From Thermohalobaculum sp965247385 (lineage in GTDB: Bacteria; Pseudomonadota; Alphaproteobacteria; Rhodobacterales; Rhodobacteraceae): a DNA stretch of 64,000 bases. Of the stretch, positions 45,542 to 54,205 are shown piece after piece. The notes beneath the pieces are model-generated. The model had not been told where the DNA came from, did no database searches, and saw nothing but the letters and a program-made list of their open reading frames with translations. Positions within the stretch are counted from its first letter, which is position 1; each line of letters begins with the position of its first letter. The DNA lies in NCBI GenBank assembly GCA_965247385.1, contig CBDFHG010000002.1, forward strand, positions 620,001 through 684,000, written 5' to 3'. A program made the position numbers and the translations under genes.

Positions 45542-45870
45542 TCACCCGTCACCCAAACTCGGGCATAGCTCATCCTGATTCTGGCGGAAACACAAGAACG
45601 CGCATCGAAAAACTGTAGGCTACCCACAAGCACAGTCATGGAGTTCCTGACACAAATGCCGGCTTGAGGGTCAGATCGCACTCGCAACATCTGAGTGTCC
45701 CACGAATAAAGAGAGCGCTGAGGCAATGGGGGACAAAATAACAAGGGGCTGATTTGAAAGTTTGCCCCCTCTGAAACTCTCCGCTAGGCTCACCGGATCG
45801 GTGCCGTGACCCGACGGTGCCACGCAATAGGGAACGCCGAGGGCATCGAAGCCTTTGGCAAGGAGGAAAC
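45542..45870. other. Intergenic stretch, nothing recognised
   Basis: About 330 bases between the IS256 fragment and the orphan binding-protein gene. The first part must include the IS256 right end, but I could not fix its boundary. Frames are short on both strands. The last 60 bases lead to an AGGAGG ribosome binding site. Confidence 0.4.
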
Positions 45871-47472
45871 ATGATCACGCTTGACCAACTGAAGCAGATG
45901 CTCGCCGCCGGCCGGATCGGTCGCCGCAGCTTTATGGAGGGTGCGCTCGCACTCGGCGCCACCGTAGCCGGCGCGGAACTGATGATGGGCAAGGCGCTGG
46001 CCGCGCCGTCGAAGGGCGGCACCTTCAAGCAGGGTCTGACCGGCGGCGCCACCACCGACTCGCTCGACCCGGCCAAGACCCTCGACAGCTACATGATCAA
46101 CGTCAACTTCGGCCAGCTCCGCAACTGCCTGACCGAGATTGGCCCCGACAACCAGCTTCGCGGCGAACTGGCCGAGAGCTGGGAGGCTTCCGCCGACGCC
46201 GCCACCTGGACCTTCAAGATCCGCCCGGGCGTCGAGTTCCACAACGGCAAGACCCTGGACGCCAACGACGTGGTCGCCAGCTTCAACCACCATCTTGGCG
46301 AGGCCACCGAGTCCGCCGCCAAAGGCATCGTGAAGTCGATCACCGAGGTCAAGGCCGACGGCAGCAACACCGTCGTGTTCACCCTCGACGGCGGCAGCGC
46401 CGACTTCCCGTTCATCGTCTCCGACTACCACCTGACCATCTGCCCGGCCAATGCCGACGGCACGATGGACTGGCAAGGCGGCGTCGGCACCGGCGGCTAC
46501 AAGCTGGTCAGCTTCGAGCCCGGCGTGACCACCGTCACCGAGCGCAACCCGAACTACTGGAAAGAGAACGCGGCCTGGTTCGACTCGATCGAGAGCCTGT
46601 TCATCGCCGATGCCACCGCCCGGACCTCGGGGGTGATGAGCGGCAAGCTGCACTGCATGCAAAACCTCGACCTCAAGACGGCAGGCCTGTTGGGGAAAAA
46701 CCCCAACGTCCAGGTCATCATCAGCTACGGCAACAAGCACGCCACCTTGCCGATGCATGCCGACAAGGCGCCTTTCGACGACAATAACGTGCGCCTGGCG
46801 CTGAAATGGGCGATCAACCGGGCCCAGATCGTCAAGACCATCCTGCGCGGCTTTGGCGAGGTCGGCAACGACCACCCGGTCGGCCCGGCCAACATCTACC
46901 GCGCCACTCCGGAGGAACTGCCGCAGCGCGACTACGACGCCGACAAGGCGAAGTATTACCTCAAGCAGGCTGGCCTGGATAAGCTCTCGGTCGAGCTCTT
47001 CCTCGCCGACACCGCCTTCGAGGGCGCCGTCGAAGCTGGCTCCCTGTTCCAGGAAAGCGCCAGGAAGGCGGGCATCGAGATCAACCTCAACCGGGCGCCC
47101 AACGACGGCTACTGGAGTGATGTCTGGCTGAAGAAGCCGTTCTCGGCCAGCTACTGGAGCGGACGCCCGACCGAGGACTGGGTGTTCAGCCAGATCTATC
47201 AGACGGGCGTCGACTGGAACGAGTCGTTCTGGTCCAACGAGCGCTTTGACAAGCTGTTGATCCAGGCTCGGGCCGAGCTCGACAGCGCCAAGCGGCGCGA
47301 GATGTATGTCGAGATGCAGGGCATCCTGCACAACGACGGCGCCTCGATCATCCCGCAGTTCATGGCCGACACCGCGGCGGCTTCGGTGAAGCTCGGCCTG
47401 CCCGATCAAATCGCCTCCAACTGGGATCTCGACGGCCTCAAGAACGCCGAACGCTGGTGGTTCGCCTCCTAA
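45871..47472 (+). CDS. Peptide-type ABC transporter substrate-binding protein, orphan
   Basis: A family 5 solute-binding protein of 533 residues from the ATG at 45871, which follows AGGAGG. A twin-arginine-like leader (RIGRRSFMEGALALGATVAG) is followed by KGGTFKQGLTGGATTDSLDP, FKIRPGVEFHNGKTLDANDV, TGGYKLVSFEPGVTTVTERN and the later DNNVRLALKWAINRAQIVKT, all typical. No permease or ATPase gene is beside it: the gene ends at a terminator and is bounded by an IS256 fragment and a recombinase remnant. It may supply a transporter elsewhere or be stranded by rearrangement. It is not a duplicate of the protein at 13630. Confidence 0.92.
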   Translation: MITLDQLKQMLAAGRIGRRSFMEGALALGATVAGAELMMGKALAAPSKGGTFKQGLTGGATTDSLDPAKTLDSYMINVNFGQLRNCLTEIGPDNQLRGELAESWEASADAATWTFKIRPGVEFHNGKTLDANDVVASFNHHLGEATESAAKGIVKSITEVKADGSNTVVFTLDGGSADFPFIVSDYHLTICPANADGTMDWQGGVGTGGYKLVSFEPGVTTVTERNPNYWKENAAWFDSIESLFIADATARTSGVMSGKLHCMQNLDLKTAGLLGKNPNVQVIISYGNKHATLPMHADKAPFDDNNVRLALKWAINRAQIVKTILRGFGEVGNDHPVGPANIYRATPEELPQRDYDADKAKYYLKQAGLDKLSVELFLADTAFEGAVEAGSLFQESARKAGIEINLNRAPNDGYWSDVWLKKPFSASYWSGRPTEDWVFSQIYQTGVDWNESFWSNERFDKLLIQARAELDSAKRREMYVEMQGILHNDGASIIPQFMADTAAASVKLGLPDQIASNWDLDGLKNAERWWFAS

Positions 47473-47494
47473 GTTCGGCGGCATAGCCAATTCG

Positions 47495-47528
47495 GCGGCC
47501 CCGGCTCACCCCGGGGCCGCTTGGTTTT
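47495..47528 (+). terminator. Rho-independent terminator after the orphan binding protein
   Basis: A perfect 10-bp GC stem (GCGGCCCCGG / CCGGGGCCGC) with a 6-base loop at 47495-47520, followed by TTGGTTTT. It lies 23 bases after the stop codon and ends a single-gene transcript. Confidence 0.85.
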
Positions 47529-47659
47529 ATCAGGTGCGGAAATCCACCCGCACCGCCTTGCTGCATTCCCCGATCTTGGATCCCTTGAGCCGAAGTGGCT
47601 CAAAGAAATTTCAAGATTGCTCAAGCTGGATGCTCTCCCTTCCAGAACGCATAGAAGTG
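47529..47659. other. Junction sequence, nothing recognised
   Basis: About 130 bases between the terminator and the recombinase remnant. It contains a palindromic piece around 47590-47610 (AGCCGAAGTGGCT) of unknown meaning. Confidence 0.3.
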
Positions 47660-47811
47660 ATGGGCCGGGCCGTATCCGGAGATCGCTTCAGAAACCGAGC
47701 AAAATCCTTGATGGCCCGGATATGGGACTTCCGGGCTTTGTCGCCCATCCCACGGATGCGCATATCTTCCATCATTCGCTCCCGAAGCGGTGTGATCTTC
47801 TCCTCTGTCAT
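47660..47811 (-). pseudogene. N-terminal fragment of a tyrosine recombinase
   Basis: The start MTEEKITPLRERMMEDMRIR followed by GMGDKARKSHIRAIKDFARF and LKRSPDTA is the SAM-like N-terminal DNA-binding domain of site-specific tyrosine recombinases, of the kind often encoded beside IS91-type transposases. Only about 50 residues remain before the sequence departs from the family. A ribosome binding site (GGAGG) precedes the ATG at 47811. The catalytic domain is absent. Confidence 0.75.
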
Positions 47812-48116
47812 CGGAACCTCCCGTCAATCGATTGAGAAAGTCCCAATCGTCAACCAGGTTCGGCAGATCACAAAATTACAACGCTCCGGTCAGCGCGCAA
47901 CACCAGCGACAAGCGCCATTGCCGCGAAAGCGGCTTCGTCCATTTGGCCAACATCCAATCCAACATAATATTCCAGGCTCTCCTTTTCTGGGTTTTCCCT
48001 CAGAAAGCTTCAACGCTCGGGGGGAGCAGCAACCTCATGCGTCATGTATGGGATGTATAAGACGCACCGGCAGGCGGGATAGGTTCGTGATCGCGAACAC
48101 TGGTATTGCAACCATC
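47812..48116. other. Intergenic stretch, nothing recognised
   Basis: About 305 bases upstream of the recombinase remnant and downstream of the alcohol dehydrogenase gene. No convincing coding frame, hairpin or terminal repeat was found. It may contain the end of a lost mobile element. Confidence 0.35.
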
Positions 48117-49214
48117 CTATGGAATTACCGCTGCACGCATGACCGAGCATTCGGATGCGCGTTTGAATGCTTCCCCCAGTTCATCCAATCTGAAGGTGGA
48201 CTCGACGATATTCTTGAACGGAAACCGGTCCCGATTAGTGAGAACAAAATCCAGAGCCTGGATCAGATGACGCGGGTGATAGTTGTGAACGCCCCGCAGC
48301 GTGATCCATTTCTTGACGAACATATTGGCATCCAGCGTGACATTGGCGTCGGCGCTGACGATTCCGCCCAGCGTATAGCGCCCGCCCACGCGGAGCATCT
48401 TCAGGCCCGATGGGATCACGCCCGGATGACCGCAAACCTCGATCACCGCGTCGACCCCGTCGGGAGGCGCCAGAGCCCGGATCTCGGCCACGACGTCGTC
48501 CTCGTCACGGCCGGTGATATCGACAACCGCGTCGGCCCCGAACTGCTTCGCCGCCGCCAGCCTGTCAGCAACCGAGTCGATACCGATCACGATACGGGCG
48601 CCGCGCGATTTGGCCATCGCGCAACCATAAAGGCCAAGAAGCCCCAACCCTTGAATTGCGACGGCATCGCCAAGGCCAATTTCGGTCGCCTCGGTGACCG
48701 CAACCATGGTTGCCACGCCGCAATTGATCGGCGTCGCCTCCTCGTCGCTAAGTTCGTCCGGCAGCTTCAGGATGCCGGTGCCCGGCACCACATAGCAATA
48801 CTCGGCGAACCCGCCGAGAAAGTGTGGATCCTCCTCCGCCAGATCGTGCCCATATTTTCGCACACCGGTCGATTTTTGCGGCATGTCGTGAATGTCGCGG
48901 TAATAGGATTCGCCCTGGTGGAAGTACTCGGTCCAGGTGATCCGGTCGCCCACCGCAAGCGCGTCGCCCCGCATGTCGCGTTTGATCTTGGCCCCGAGCT
49001 GGTCGATCACGCCGATGATCTCGTGGCCAAGGATGCCTGGGCAGGGATTGTGGCGCAGACCGTGATAGGAATGGATGTCGGACCGGCAGATCGTCGACAT
49101 TGAAACCTTCACCAGAACTTCATCGGGGCGCACGTCGCGAAGGGGAAACTCCCGGATCACGAAGGGTGTATTCGGAGCGTCATAGACAGCGGCACGCGCC
49201 GTTCGTTGTGACAT
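48117..49214 (-). CDS. Zinc alcohol dehydrogenase, phosphonate-associated type
   Basis: A 365-residue medium-chain zinc dehydrogenase. The catalytic zinc ligands lie in STICRSDIHSYHG and LGHEIIGVIDQLG, and the nucleotide-binding loop is AIQGLGLLGLYGCAMAKSRG. The N-terminal form (VREFPLRDVRPDEVLVKVSM-like) and the stretch NPCPGILGHEIIGV recall the dehydrogenases that are repeatedly found beside phosphonate genes (TIGR03366, HpnZ). The position next to phnCDE-type genes supports this. The substrate is unknown; an alcohol or aldehyde formed when a phosphonate is broken down would fit. It is divergent from the LysR gene. Confidence 0.82.
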   Translation of the reverse strand: MSQRTARAAVYDAPNTPFVIREFPLRDVRPDEVLVKVSMSTICRSDIHSYHGLRHNPCPGILGHEIIGVIDQLGAKIKRDMRGDALAVGDRITWTEYFHQGESYYRDIHDMPQKSTGVRKYGHDLAEEDPHFLGGFAEYCYVVPGTGILKLPDELSDEEATPINCGVATMVAVTEATEIGLGDAVAIQGLGLLGLYGCAMAKSRGARIVIGIDSVADRLAAAKQFGADAVVDITGRDEDDVVAEIRALAPPDGVDAVIEVCGHPGVIPSGLKMLRVGGRYTLGGIVSADANVTLDANMFVKKWITLRGVHNYHPRHLIQALDFVLTNRDRFPFKNIVESTFRLDELGEAFKRASECSVMRAAVIP

Positions 49215-49366
49215 GGAAAACCCTCACTGCCTGCCAGACGGGACCGATCGTGGCGCAACCGGATAGGATACTCCGACACACTGCCCCACAAACGAATAAT
49301 TAGGGCTAGCACATAGCCCGCTATCTGGTAAAATTGGAAAAACGGGCAAATCCATCGGTTTGATCA

Positions 49367-50245
49367 ATGTATCAAAAATGGCTGGAAGCTTTCTATCATG
49401 TGGCGGCCGAAGGTGGGTTCACCGCGGCCGCGCGCAAGCTGAACATCGGACAACCGACGGTATCGTCGCATGTGGGCAATCTTGAGGGATATTTCGGCGT
49501 TGAATTGTTTCACCGCATGGGTCGCAGCATCCAACTGACCGAGGTCGGGCATAAGCTCTACGACATCACCCACGACCTGTTCGGCCACGAACAGGAGGCG
49601 ATCGCCTTTCTGAATGCGGTAAAAAACTTCGAGCAAGGCGAGCTGAATTTCAGCGTGGTCGGACCGTATGATGTAATGGAACTGCTGGCAGCATTTCGTG
49701 AACGTCGCCCCGGGATCAAATGCGCTGTACGTCTTACAATCATCGACGAGGTGATCTCGGATTTGCACGAGTTTCGAGCCGATATCGGCATTGTCGGGCG
49801 TGATTGCACCAGCGATACGATCCATTCCGCATTCTACAACCAGCACCGGGTTCTGATTGTCGTGAACCGCACCCATCGTCTGGCCGGGTGCGAGACCATT
49901 CAAATAGCAGATTTGGCCGGCGAGCCGATGATTATCCGCAAATCAAGTTCAACCACCCAAGCGGCCTTTGACCGGGCTGCCTTGAAAGCCGGCGTCAATG
50001 TCACGCCGGTGTTTGAGATTGAAAGCCGTGAGGGATTGCGCGAAGCGATCATACGAGGCCTTGGTATCGGAGTGATTTCCGAGACTGAGTTCGCGGCGCA
50101 TCCCGAGCTTCGTTCCCTTGAGGTCACGGACGCCAAGATGTTCACCCATGCGTATATTGCCTGTCTCAAAGCGCGCCGGAATCGACCGCTGATCAGCGAG
50201 TTCTTCACCCTGGCGAAGAGTATCTCAGGGGTGCAACGCGACTGA
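49367..50245 (+). CDS. LysR-family regulator of the phosphonate block
   Basis: A 292-residue LysR-type protein with an N-terminal helix-turn-helix (WLEAFYHVAAEGGFTAAARK, IGQPTVSSHVGNLEGYFGVE) and a ligand domain (LNFSVVGPYDVMELLAAFRE, GLGIGVISETEFAAHPELRS). It lies between the divergent dehydrogenase gene and the convergent phnE gene, whose stop codons are 7 bases apart. Similar regulators are seen beside aminoethylphosphonate and other phosphonate uptake genes, so control of this block is likely. The ligand is not known. Confidence 0.88.
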   Translation: MYQKWLEAFYHVAAEGGFTAAARKLNIGQPTVSSHVGNLEGYFGVELFHRMGRSIQLTEVGHKLYDITHDLFGHEQEAIAFLNAVKNFEQGELNFSVVGPYDVMELLAAFRERRPGIKCAVRLTIIDEVISDLHEFRADIGIVGRDCTSDTIHSAFYNQHRVLIVVNRTHRLAGCETIQIADLAGEPMIIRKSSSTTQAAFDRAALKAGVNVTPVFEIESREGLREAIIRGLGIGVISETEFAAHPELRSLEVTDAKMFTHAYIACLKARRNRPLISEFFTLAKSISGVQRD

Positions 50246-50252
50246 GCTATGG

Positions 50253-51098
50253 TCACTTGGCCTTGGCCACGCGCGCACGCGCCCAAGCCGATGCGGCTTC
50301 GGACACAAGAACGAGGGCGATGATGGACAGCAATATTGCAGCAACGCGGTTTGTCTCGATCTGCAAGACATTGCGCTTCAGATACCAGCCCATGCCGCCT
50401 GCCCCAAAAAACCCGACAACGGTGGCGGCCCGAAACGCCACATCCCAAGTATAGATCGCGATCCCCGTGAAGGCGACGCGCACCTGCGGAAACACCCCGT
50501 AGATCATCACGCTCAGTTGACTGGCGCCGGTGGCACGGATGGCCTCGACAGGGCCCATGTCGATGCCCTCGACCTCTTCGGAAAACAGTTTTCCGGCAAA
50601 GCCGATGCAGAACATGGTCAGCGCCAGCACCCCCGCCAGCATCCCGAAGCCCAGGATGGTGACGAACAGGATCGCCCAGATCGTCTCGTGCACCGCGCGC
50701 GTTCCCATGGTCAGAAACCGGGCGGCGGGATAGATATACCGCCGGCTCGGCGTCATGTTGTAGGATCCGAACCAACCGAGCGGCAGTGCCACCAACATCC
50801 CGAACAGTGCGCCCAGATAGGCCATCTGGATCGTATCGAACACGGTCGCCAGATAGCCCTTGTCCAGCACATAAGCGATGTCCGGTGGGTAGTAGCGATC
50901 GGAGATCAGCGTCCCGACCCGGCCGAACATCCCGAAAAAGCGTTCCAGCGGGATATTGAGAAAGACAATCGAATAGCTCAGGAACGTCAACGCCAGCACC
51001 AGGCCACCCCAACGATAGAGCGCTTGCGGGTACTTCGTGCGGTGCCATTCACTGGCTGCGATGGCGATGTTCGGGTTGATGGAAGGGGTGTCTGTCAT
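50253..51098 (-). CDS. phnE: Phosphonate ABC transporter permease, last of two
   Basis: A 281-residue inner-membrane permease of the PhnE family. Recognisable blocks are LATVFDTIQMAYLGALFGML, the ARFLTMGTRAVHETIWAILF segment and the ATPase-contact loop GPVEAIRATGASQLSVMIYG. The C-terminal AFRAATVVGFFGAGGMGWYL is typical. It follows the first phnE by 3 bases. Two non-identical PhnE subunits in one operon, as here, presumably form a heterodimer. Confidence 0.93.
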   Translation of the reverse strand: MTDTPSINPNIAIAASEWHRTKYPQALYRWGGLVLALTFLSYSIVFLNIPLERFFGMFGRVGTLISDRYYPPDIAYVLDKGYLATVFDTIQMAYLGALFGMLVALPLGWFGSYNMTPSRRYIYPAARFLTMGTRAVHETIWAILFVTILGFGMLAGVLALTMFCIGFAGKLFSEEVEGIDMGPVEAIRATGASQLSVMIYGVFPQVRVAFTGIAIYTWDVAFRAATVVGFFGAGGMGWYLKRNVLQIETNRVAAILLSIIALVLVSEAASAWARARVAKAK

Positions 51099-51101
51099 GA
51101 C

Positions 51102-51917
51102 TTAGATCATCGACTTTCTGATGTAGTGGGAGGCTATCTCGCCGAACAACACCAGAACCAGAATAGCCAGGATCACCGTGGTGACGCCCGGGTGATTGAA
51201 GGTATTGAGCTGGCGGAAGAACACCAGACCTAACCCTCCGGCACCGACCAGCCCCAGGATCGAGGAACGCCGGATGTTGATCTCCCATTCGAAAATGATG
51301 ACGCTAATCATGGCCGGAAGCACCTGAGGCAGGATGGCGTAGATGAAGACCTGAAACTCGCTACCTCCCACGGCACGGATCGCCTCAACCGGATTGGGGT
51401 CCAGATCCTCGATCGCCTCCGCCGACATCTTGGCAATGAAACCCACCGAGCGCACGGCGATTGCAAGCACGCCGGCCAATGCACCGAGCCCGACCGCTGC
51501 GACGAAGAACAGGGCCCAGACAATTTCGTGAATCGACCGGCTTAGGGTCATCATCAACCGGGCAATCGGGTAAGTGACCGGTGCATATGGCGTGATGTTC
51601 AGTGCCCCGAACCAGATCGCGGGAATGCAGGTGATAACGCCCAGCAAGGTTCCAAGGGTCGCCACCATAATCGTCTCGAGCGCCGGTTTCCATAGGTTCG
51701 GAATCAAGCTCCAGTCGACATCGGCAAACTGACCGACCGATTCGAGGATCGAGCCCAGGGAGCCGATGCGCTCCCAATCGGTATCATCCACGACGGTTGA
51801 CTTGAGACACCAGATCGCCACAGCCAGCATCGCCAGATAGATGAGCGAACGGGTCAGCCGCGCTTTAGCTCGCGCGGCCATGAAACGGTCGACGGGGACT
51901 GTGGCCGTTTCGGTCAC
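51102..51917 (-). CDS. phnE: Phosphonate ABC transporter permease, first of two
   Basis: A 271-residue PhnE-family permease. I start at the GTG at 51917, which overlaps the phnC stop codon (TAGTG) and follows a GGAGG site; upstream frames are shadows of phnC. Typical blocks are KPALETIMVATLGTLLGVIT, RLMMTLSRSIHEIVWALFFV, the EAA-type loop DPNPVEAIRAVGGSEFQVFI and NIRRSSILGLVGAGGLGLVF. It is translated with phnC and followed closely by the second phnE. Confidence 0.92.
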   Translation of the reverse strand: MTETATVPVDRFMAARAKARLTRSLIYLAMLAVAIWCLKSTVVDDTDWERIGSLGSILESVGQFADVDWSLIPNLWKPALETIMVATLGTLLGVITCIPAIWFGALNITPYAPVTYPIARLMMTLSRSIHEIVWALFFVAAVGLGALAGVLAIAVRSVGFIAKMSAEAIEDLDPNPVEAIRAVGGSEFQVFIYAILPQVLPAMISVIIFEWEINIRRSSILGLVGAGGLGLVFFRQLNTFNHPGVTTVILAILVLVLFGEIASHYIRKSMI

Positions 51918-52669
51918 TAAAGGACCTCCATCGCATAGATTTCGTCGAGGTGCTCTTTCTTCATGCTGGACGTCGGCCCGTCGAATTTCTTCACGCCGTC
52001 CTGCAATCCGATGATCTTGTTGCAATACTCCATGGCCAGTTGCACATCGTGGATGTTGCACAGAACCGGGACGCCGAACTCGGCGGCAATCTCTTTGATC
52101 ATGCCCAGAATCTCGCGTGCGATCTTTGGGTCCAGGCTGGAGGTCGGCTCGTCAAGCAACAGCAGTTTCGGATCCTGCATCAGCGCCCGGGCAATCCCGA
52201 CCCGCTGGCGTTGGCCGCCCGACAGTTCGTCGGCTCGCTTGTCGACATGGTCTGACAGACCCACCCGGTCCAGAATGCTCAACGCCCGGGAGACATCGGA
52301 TTTGGAGAAAAGCCGGAACAGCGCGGTGACATTGCCGACATAGCCAAGCCTGCCAGAGAGAACATTGTCCATCACGGACATCCGATTCACCAGATTGAAC
52401 TCCTGGAAGATCATACCGATGCCGCGGCGCACCCGACGCAGGTCGCGCGAGCCCAGCGACAAGACATTCGAACCGTAAAGAATGATCTCACCCGAACTCG
52501 GCTCGACCAGGCGATTGATGCAGCGGATCAGCGTCGACTTTCCCGCCCCGCTGGGTCCGATGATGGCGAAAAAATCATCCTCGTCCACATCGAAGCTGAC
52601 GCCCTTCAGGATTTCCGGGCCGGAAGCAGCATAGCGGACCCTGAGATCCTTGATCGAGAGAATTGGCAT
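51917..52669 (-). CDS. phnC: Phosphonate ABC transporter ATPase
   Basis: A 250-residue ABC ATPase that powers phosphonate import. Walker A is GPSGAGKST (residues 38-46), the signature LSGGQ is at 149-153, and Walker B is LLLLDEPTSSLDP soon after. The Q-loop reads GMIFQEFNLVNRMSV. The PhnC style (QEFNLV, NVLSGRLGYVG) separates it from other ABC ATPases. The ATG at 52669 was preferred to one 21 bases earlier since the family begins at this point. It follows phnD after a gap with a strong hairpin. Confidence 0.95.
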   Translation of the reverse strand: MPILSIKDLRVRYAASGPEILKGVSFDVDEDDFFAIIGPSGAGKSTLIRCINRLVEPSSGEIILYGSNVLSLGSRDLRRVRRGIGMIFQEFNLVNRMSVMDNVLSGRLGYVGNVTALFRLFSKSDVSRALSILDRVGLSDHVDKRADELSGGQRQRVGIARALMQDPKLLLLDEPTSSLDPKIAREILGMIKEIAAEFGVPVLCNIHDVQLAMEYCNKIIGLQDGVKKFDGPTSSMKKEHLDEIYAMEVL

Positions 52670-52706
52670 ACCAGTCCCACACCTGCGCAAGGTAGCATTC
52701 GATCTT

Positions 52707-52732
52707 GCAAGGCGGCGCGATCACCGCCTTGC
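52707..52732 (-). terminator. Hairpin between phnD and phnC
   Basis: A 9-bp stem (GCAAGGCGG / CCGCCTTGC) with an 8-base loop, and a second GC-rich palindrome beside it at about 52749-52767. There is no T-run. It probably limits read-through or protects the phnD message, so that binding protein exceeds the membrane parts. Confidence 0.6.
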
Positions 52733-52773
52733 CGATGCTTGAGATGTCCGGCCCCCAGGGGCCCGGCGGAAGA

Positions 52774-53733
52774 TCAGTTCTTCCTTGCGTCCTTGGCCTT
52801 CTTGAGGGCCCGGATAACATCATAGTCCGCCGAAGAGACGGCGACGAACCTGTCCGATTTGACGTTGTCGAGGAAGGCTGCCTCACCCTCGTTATCCATC
52901 GACAGGCCCAGGAAGGTCGCTCGGATGTTGGCCTTCAGATCGTCGCAAAGCGTGTTGCGATAGACGAAGGGATCCTGCGGGATCGGTGGCGACATCCACA
53001 GAATGTTGAAATCGTCAAGCGCGACCTCGCCCTTGTTCACCACGTTGTCGAAACGGTGCGTTGCGACAAAAGCCGCGTCCACCTTGCCGTTGGCTACGGC
53101 AACGGTAGAGAGCTCATGGCTGCCAGTATACACGACCTTGCCGAAATAGGCGTCGAGGTCGCCACCGACATTCTTTGAAAAGACAACGCGCGGGAACAAG
53201 TTCCCTGAGGTGCTGCCAGGATCGACCAGCCCGAGAACCGACCCTTCCAGTGAGGCCACATCGGTGAACTTTGACGCCTTCTTGGTAATCAATGCCGCTG
53301 CGTAGCCCGGGCCTTCCTTCTGCAGATGGCCGGCGCGCTTGGCGTAAGTGGCGAAGACCTCGATGGTTTCGTCCTTTTCATTGGCGATTACGTAGCTGTA
53401 CGGGCCCAGAACGGCCACATCCACGAATTTGCCGAGCAGTCCCTCGACAACCGCAGCATACGAGGTCGGCATGAAGAACTGAATTTTCTTTCCGGTCTCC
53501 TTTGCAAGCCTATCTGTGACTGGCTTGTAAAGCTCGAGTTCCGCGACCGTTTCTTCAGTCGGGATAATCGCAAAGGTCAGTTCGTCAGGTTGTTCGCAGA
53601 CCTGCGCCACAGCGCCGGATACCAGACCTGCGCCGACAGTGAGCGCAGTGGCCATGACCATGACTTGCCCAAACTTCTTCAGGCCTTTGGATTCCCGGGA
53701 TAGCCCGAGAAAATCTTGGTGAGCGTGGATCAT
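52774..53733 (-). CDS. phnD: Phosphonate ABC transporter substrate-binding protein
   Basis: A 319-residue periplasmic binding protein of the PhnD/phosphate-phosphonate family. A signal peptide lies near residues 20-43 (GQVMVMATALTVGAGLVSGA, then VAQ). The mature part has LTFAIIPTEETVAELELYKP, SYAAVVEGLLGKFVDVAVLG and the ligand-binding loop LVDPGSTSGNLFPRVVFSKN. The motif with Ser-Thr-Ser-Gly contacts the phosphonate group in known structures. It is the first gene of the phnDCEE operon. Confidence 0.94.
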   Translation of the reverse strand: MIHAHQDFLGLSRESKGLKKFGQVMVMATALTVGAGLVSGAVAQVCEQPDELTFAIIPTEETVAELELYKPVTDRLAKETGKKIQFFMPTSYAAVVEGLLGKFVDVAVLGPYSYVIANEKDETIEVFATYAKRAGHLQKEGPGYAAALITKKASKFTDVASLEGSVLGLVDPGSTSGNLFPRVVFSKNVGGDLDAYFGKVVYTGSHELSTVAVANGKVDAAFVATHRFDNVVNKGEVALDDFNILWMSPPIPQDPFVYRNTLCDDLKANIRATFLGLSMDNEGEAAFLDNVKSDRFVAVSSADYDVIRALKKAKDARKN

Positions 53734-54205
53734 TGGTTCCTCCCGTTTCGATAGCCGTCAACAAGCGTCCGTTGGCCCGCCTCCGGCACCACGACGTTAC
53801 GCTAACACTCTGCTGTTATCTCCGTTAATCGAAAAAAAGCGGTTATCCATTGATCAACTCGATAGATAGGACAGCGTGTCCGGCGCTGTTCGAGTTCATT
53901 GACGGCTGATACAACAGGGGCCGGCGCCGTTCGACGCTTGGCTATCAATCGCCCATCAACTTCGAACGAAGCGCACATGATAGCTAGAGTTTGACAGTCC
54001 TTAACTGCCCACGAATTCGGCGAAGTCGCTTTTGCTATTTCACGCGGCCATGCAGATCGAATTGCATCGCCCCTCGACATCATTGTCGAACCCATATGGG
54101 TCGAATTTGTGAAACTGCCACATAGTCTTTGATTTCCCGGGCTACATGCGGCATTCGTCTGCGTCCGGCATTCTTTCGCCGGGCAATCATTAACTGGAAG
54201 GCCTG
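53734..54205. other. Intergenic region upstream of phnD and cphB
   Basis: About 470 bases between the divergent starts of phnD and the cyanophycinase gene. It must carry both promoters. A minus-strand frame of 137 codons covers most of it, but its composition (many Cys, Thr, Arg) is that of a chance frame and no family is recognised. No PHO-box repeat was clear by eye. Confidence 0.4.

Noticed and set aside
47660..47811. Integrase marking a prophage or genomic island
   Set aside because: Only the N-terminal 50 residues remain, with no attachment-site repeats, tRNA gene or phage genes nearby.
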